Shown here in pieces: positions 7,523-9,197 of a stretch of DNA of 9,197 nucleotides. Numbering within the stretch: position 1 is the stretch's first letter; the number at the start of each line of letters is the position of its first letter. This DNA is from Clostridia bacterium (GTDB lineage Bacteria; Bacillota; Clostridia; Christensenellales; CAG-917): positions 1 through 9,197 of the forward strand of contig CAAEDU010000043.1 in NCBI GenBank assembly GCA_900754695.1, read 5' to 3'. The notes below the pieces were generated by a model. That model was not told where the DNA came from. It was given only the letters and a program-made list of their open reading frames with translations, and made no database searches. Made by a program: the position numbers and the translations under genes.

Positions 7523-7802
7523 CGCCGTCCTCCTTTGCGCCCTCTGCGATGTCTTTCAGCACGCGGCTGTAACCGCCGCTCCCGTGCCTGAGACAGCGCG
7601 AAACGCGGGAAAGCGTGGCGGAAGAGATGTCCGTCTTCTCGATGATGCGGTTGTAGGTGTCGCCGCCGAGCAGGAGCTGAGCGCACTCCACGCGCTGTTC
7701 CATCTTCTCGATCTCGGCATAGGTGCAAAGATCCTCGAAAAACGCCTTGAAGTCCTCCTCGGACTCTATCTTTGCAAGCACCTCGAACAGTTTCATAGTC
7801 AT
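7512..7802 (-). CDS. TrpR-like YerC/YecD family regulator, candidate HisR
   Basis: First gene of the operon. The 96-residue protein is all-helical in appearance, with a helix-turn-helix at about residues 48-72 (TYNRIIEKTDISSATLSRVSR) followed by the CLRHGSGGY segment characteristic of the YerC/YecD branch of the TrpR superfamily. TrpR-fold proteins are DNA-binding repressors, and I recall comparative genomics proposing YerC relatives as histidine-responsive regulators (HisR) in Firmicutes. A role as autorepressor of this operon is therefore likely but inferred. Of three in-frame ATGs, the one at 7802 was chosen because GGAG lies 5 bases ahead. The ATG at 7796 would give 94 aa. The one at 7856 would begin upstream of the predicted transcription start and is rejected. 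The protein has an acidic C-terminal tail. Confidence 0.88.
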   Translation of the reverse strand: MTMKLFEVLAKIESEEDFKAFFEDLCTYAEIEKMEQRVECAQLLLGGDTYNRIIEKTDISSATLSRVSRCLRHGSGGYSRVLKDIAEGAKEDGDAD

Positions 7803-7835
7803 AGTTTCTCCATGCGGCGAGCCGCTCAAAGTTAT

Positions 7836-7856
7836 GTGCCCATTATACACGGGCAC
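7836..7856. promoter_or_regulatory. Palindromic operator candidate over the his -10 box
   Basis: GTGCCC (7836-7841) and GGGCAC (7851-7856) form a perfect 6-bp inverted repeat with a 9-base centre. The centre contains the TATAAT -10 box of the minus-strand promoter (7847-7842). A dimeric repressor bound here would directly block open-complex formation. The adjacent TrpR-like regulator gene makes it the most likely ligand of the site; this is inference from position. An RNA hairpin is less likely, because the predicted transcription start (about 7835) leaves the repeat untranscribed. Confidence 0.65.
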
Positions 7857-7870
7857 TTTAACGATGTAAA
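7842..7870 (-). promoter_or_regulatory. Sigma-A-type promoter of the his operon
   Basis: On the minus strand TTTACA (7870-7865) and a perfect TATAAT (7847-7842) are separated by 17 bases. The predicted start near 7835 leaves a leader of about 33 bases before the regulator ATG, with no room for a T-box, leader peptide or riboswitch. Control at the DNA level is therefore favoured. Confidence 0.82.
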
Positions 7871-7882
7871 GCGTTTGACGCT
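7870..7882. repeat. 13-bp perfect inverted repeat between divergent -35 boxes
   Basis: AGCGT-TTG-ACGCT is a perfect 5-bp inverted repeat. It touches the -35 box of the his promoter at one end and contains the TTGACG -35 candidate of the divergent gene. It could be a second operator affecting both directions, or a chance palindrome. The sequence alone does not decide. Confidence 0.4.
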
Positions 7883-7902
7883 CATTTCTTTAACAATTTA
7901 AT
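7875..7902 (+). promoter_or_regulatory. Probable promoter of the divergent plus-strand gene
   Basis: TTGACG (7875-7880) and TTTAAT (7897-7902) are separated by 16 bases, each matching the sigma-A consensus at five of six positions. The predicted start near 7909 gives a leader of about 55 bases before the GTG codon. The -35 boxes of this and the his promoter are only four bases apart, so the two RNA polymerases would face away from nearly the same spot. Confidence 0.55.
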
Positions 7903-7963
7903 TCGGTAAAGCGCAGCATTCATAAAACCGTTTCGCCGCACATATCATGACGCGAGGTGGAAT

Positions 7964-8914
7964 GTGGCTTTCAAGAAGAAACTTATCGTTATGAGCGGCA
8001 GCGGCAAAACTGGGCTTGTCAAGCTTGCGGGCAGCTTTGACGGGCTCGGAAAGGTGAAAGGCGAGTGCGCCTGCGAGGTCTCTCCGGGCGGCGGAAAACT
8101 TTACATCATCGCGGACGAAGTGACGGAAATCGCCGTTGAAAGCTCCAAACAAACATTTGAAGTGCCTGTTGCGGCGAAAGATGACATATATTGTCTCTTT
8201 GTGTCGGGCGGGTGCACAATGACGGGAAGCACGGGCGGACGGGCGGACAGGAGAGAACTCGCGCGGCGGGTGGAACTTGCAAAGAGGGAGAAACTGAGGG
8301 CGGCGGCTGAAGCGAAGAGGAGCGTCGTCACCGTCTCCGATCCCGCGGCGGGGGACATCCCCGCGCACATTTCCGCGCCGTCTTCCGGCACCCCTCCTCT
8401 CCCCTCCGACGCGCCGTCGGGCACGGCGACGGACTGTGTTCCCCCCGGCAGCCGAGCAGAAGACGCCGCAGAGACGCTCTCGCGGGCGGACTCGTTTGCG
8501 GCGGAGCGTCCCTCCGAGCTTTCGGAGGCGCCCTTCTCTCCCCTCGGGACCCGCGCTGCGGCGGAAGGGCGGGGCGTGCGGTTTGACGGCACCAATTTCT
8601 ACCGCGCTGTCAAGCCGCAGATCGACGAGCTCTTTGTGCGTTATCCCGCAGAGGAGCGCCTCAACGCTCTTGTCCCCAACTCCAAGTGGGTGCGTGTGGA
8701 CGTCGACACCGATGACTACTATGTCCTCGGCGTGCTCTTCGACCTCTCCTCCCCCATCTTCATCTGCTACGGCGTCCCCGGCACCCGCACCCTGCCCCCG
8801 CCCCGCGAGATCGCCCCCGCCGCAGTCTGGCTCCCCCTCGACAACAACCGACCCGACAGCGACGGCTTCTGGATGATATACCAGTCCGCCACCGACGGCA
8901 AATGCGTGACTTGA
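7964..8914 (+). CDS. Two-domain protein of unknown function, divergent to his operon
   Basis: I do not recognise a named family. The 316 residues have three parts. Residues 1-90 are glycine-rich with alternating hydrophobics (KLYIIADEVTEIAVES, IYCLFVSGG), suggesting a small beta-rich domain. Residues 94-119 form a charged Arg/Lys/Glu/Ala helix, and about 120-205 are a low-complexity Pro/Ser/Ala/Glu linker. Residues 208-312 are a compact aromatic-rich domain with FYRAVKPQIDELFVRYP, NSKWVRVDVD, YYVLGVLFD, ICYGVPG, WLPLD and GFWMIYQSA in order. The C-terminal pattern resembles, from memory, hypothetical proteins common in clostridia. No signal peptide or membrane segment is apparent, so it is probably cytoplasmic. 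The start is GTG with GAGGTG 4 bases upstream; an in-frame ATG nine codons on is an alternative. It probably has its own promoter. A role in histidine metabolism is not supported by anything but position. Confidence 0.85.
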   Translation: MAFKKKLIVMSGSGKTGLVKLAGSFDGLGKVKGECACEVSPGGGKLYIIADEVTEIAVESSKQTFEVPVAAKDDIYCLFVSGGCTMTGSTGGRADRRELARRVELAKREKLRAAAEAKRSVVTVSDPAAGDIPAHISAPSSGTPPLPSDAPSGTATDCVPPGSRAEDAAETLSRADSFAAERPSELSEAPFSPLGTRAAAEGRGVRFDGTNFYRAVKPQIDELFVRYPAEERLNALVPNSKWVRVDVDTDDYYVLGVLFDLSSPIFICYGVPGTRTLPPPREIAPAAVWLPLDNNRPDSDGFWMIYQSATDGKCVT

Positions 8915-8945
8915 GCCGAGACGCCGCCAAACGTTCATCTCGGCT
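8914..8945. repeat. Stem-loop at the end of the plus-strand gene
   Basis: AGCCGAGA (8914-8921) and TCTCGGCT (8938-8945) form a perfect 8-bp stem around a 16-base loop, starting at the last base of the stop codon. No T-run follows, so it would be at best a weak or Rho-assisted terminator. It might instead protect the 3' end of the messenger. Confidence 0.5.
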
Positions 8946-9003
8946 ACGCCTGCGATGAAGCGGCGACTACATTCCTCGTGCTCACCGCACTTCGTCATAG
9001 CGG

Positions 9004-9036
9004 GCGCTCTTTCACCGCACATGTCGCTGAAAGCGC
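9004..9036. repeat. Intergenic stem-loop
   Basis: GCGCTCTTTCA (9004-9014) pairs with TGAAAGCGC (9028-9036) except for one bulged base, around a 13-base loop. It lies between the end of the plus-strand gene and the hairpin array. No plausible gene is visible in 8915-9197. This element adds to the impression of a structured, repeat-derived intergenic region. Confidence 0.45.
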
Positions 9037-9046
9037 GGGAATATCC

Positions 9047-9148
9047 ATGGGGCTCTGCCCCATCCCCTTTGCGAGGGTGTTACACCCTCGCGCTCCCTGT
9101 GGGGGAATTATTCCCCCACACCCCCTTGCGAGGGATTTAATCCCTCGC
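9047..9148. repeat. Array of four perfect short hairpins
   Basis: Four perfect inverted repeats stand in a row: ATGGGGC-TCT-GCCCCAT (9047-9063); GCGAGGGTGT-T-ACACCCTCGC (9071-9091); a 23-base palindrome with arms TGTGGGGGAAT (9098-9108) and ATTCCCCCACA (9110-9120); and GCGAGGGATT-T-AATCCCTCGC (9128-9148). The second and fourth, with flanks CCCCTT and GCTCCC, are diverged copies 57 bases apart whose differences fall in matched pairs across the stem. A TTTTTATTAT stretch begins 10 bases after the last stem, so the array might end transcription of the plus-strand gene, but the spacing is too large for a classical terminator. Similar G-run/C-run hairpin strings occur between genes in some clostridial genomes (from memory). 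Confidence 0.8.
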
Positions 9149-9197
9149 GCTCCCATGCTTTTTATTATAAAAGTGCGCCGAAGGTCGCGGGCAAAGC

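Noticed and set aside
7803..7840. T-box, leader peptide or riboswitch controlling the his operon
   Set aside because: The predicted leader is only about 33 bases, with no room for such structures and no histidine-codon run.
7991..8017. GSGKT in the plus-strand protein as a P-loop (Walker A)
   Set aside because: The glycine required five residues before the GKT glycine is a valine, there is no Walker B, and the segment lies in a beta-rich context.
8511..8528. 7-bp hairpin CCTCCGA-GCTT-TCGGAGG inside the plus-strand gene
   Set aside because: It lies in the low-complexity linker of an intact gene, where GC-rich codons easily produce such stems. No separate role is supported.
7898..9022. Long minus-strand open frame (374 codons) opposite the plus-strand gene
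   Set aside because: Its translation is Arg/Gly/Val-rich without domain patterning, it runs through the divergent promoter region, and the plus frame has clear conserved-looking motifs. It is an antisense shadow.
8955..9140. Small 61-codon plus-strand open frame
   Set aside because: It runs through the palindromes, has no ribosome binding site I could find, and its composition is explained by the repeats.
9065..9153. CRISPR-like array from the repeated GCGAGGG...GCTCCC units
   Set aside because: There are only two diverged copies, the intervening sequence is itself a palindrome, and there are no cas genes. It is a hairpin array.

Overview
The window is almost entirely a compact histidine biosynthesis operon on the minus strand. 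It reads from a TrpR/YerC-type regulator at about 7.8 kb down to hisIE at 220, followed by a divergent plus-strand gene of unknown function. The short HisG (208 aa) with a separate HisZ, the YerC-family regulator as first gene, the monofunctional HisB, the AAGGAGG-type ribosome binding sites and the GC-rich composition together suggest a Firmicutes genome. It is probably an uncultured gut-type clostridium (Clostridia/Christensenellales-like). The phylum is inferred with fair confidence; I cannot place the species.

Layout from right to left. 9047-9148 is an array of four perfect short hairpins, preceded by two further stem-loops (8914-9036). 7964-8914 (+) encodes a two-domain protein: a glycine-rich, probably beta-rich N-terminus, a charged then Pro/Ser/Ala-rich linker, and a motif-rich C-terminal domain. 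7803-7963 is a divergent control region. It has a near-consensus minus-strand promoter (TTTACA-N17-TATAAT) whose -10 box lies inside an inverted repeat (GTGCCC-N9-GGGCAC), and a likely plus-strand promoter (TTGACG-N16-TTTAAT). The operon order is yerC-like, hisZ, hisG, hisD, hisC, hisB, hisH, hisA, hisF, hisIE. Eight of the nine junctions overlap, six of them by the 4-base ATGA arrangement. The only gap is the 53 nt before hisIE. Downstream of hisIE are a strong minus-strand terminator hairpin (128-192), a 17-bp inverted repeat enclosing it (99-223), and a separate nested palindrome (6-71).

Together the genes cover the pathway from PRPP and ATP to histidine: HisZG, HisIE, HisA, HisH/HisF, HisB, HisC, HisD. 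The one missing step is histidinol-phosphate phosphatase, which must be encoded elsewhere, for example as a PHP-type HisJ/HisK. The regulator sits first in the operon and the operator-like palindrome overlaps the operon promoter, so the simplest model is autorepression of the operon by this regulator in response to histidine. That model is inference.

The less ordinary parts are the uncharacterised divergent gene, the candidate operator, the nested inverted repeat that begins at the hisIE stop codon, and the hairpin array, whose two GCGAGGG units differ by paired (compensatory) changes.
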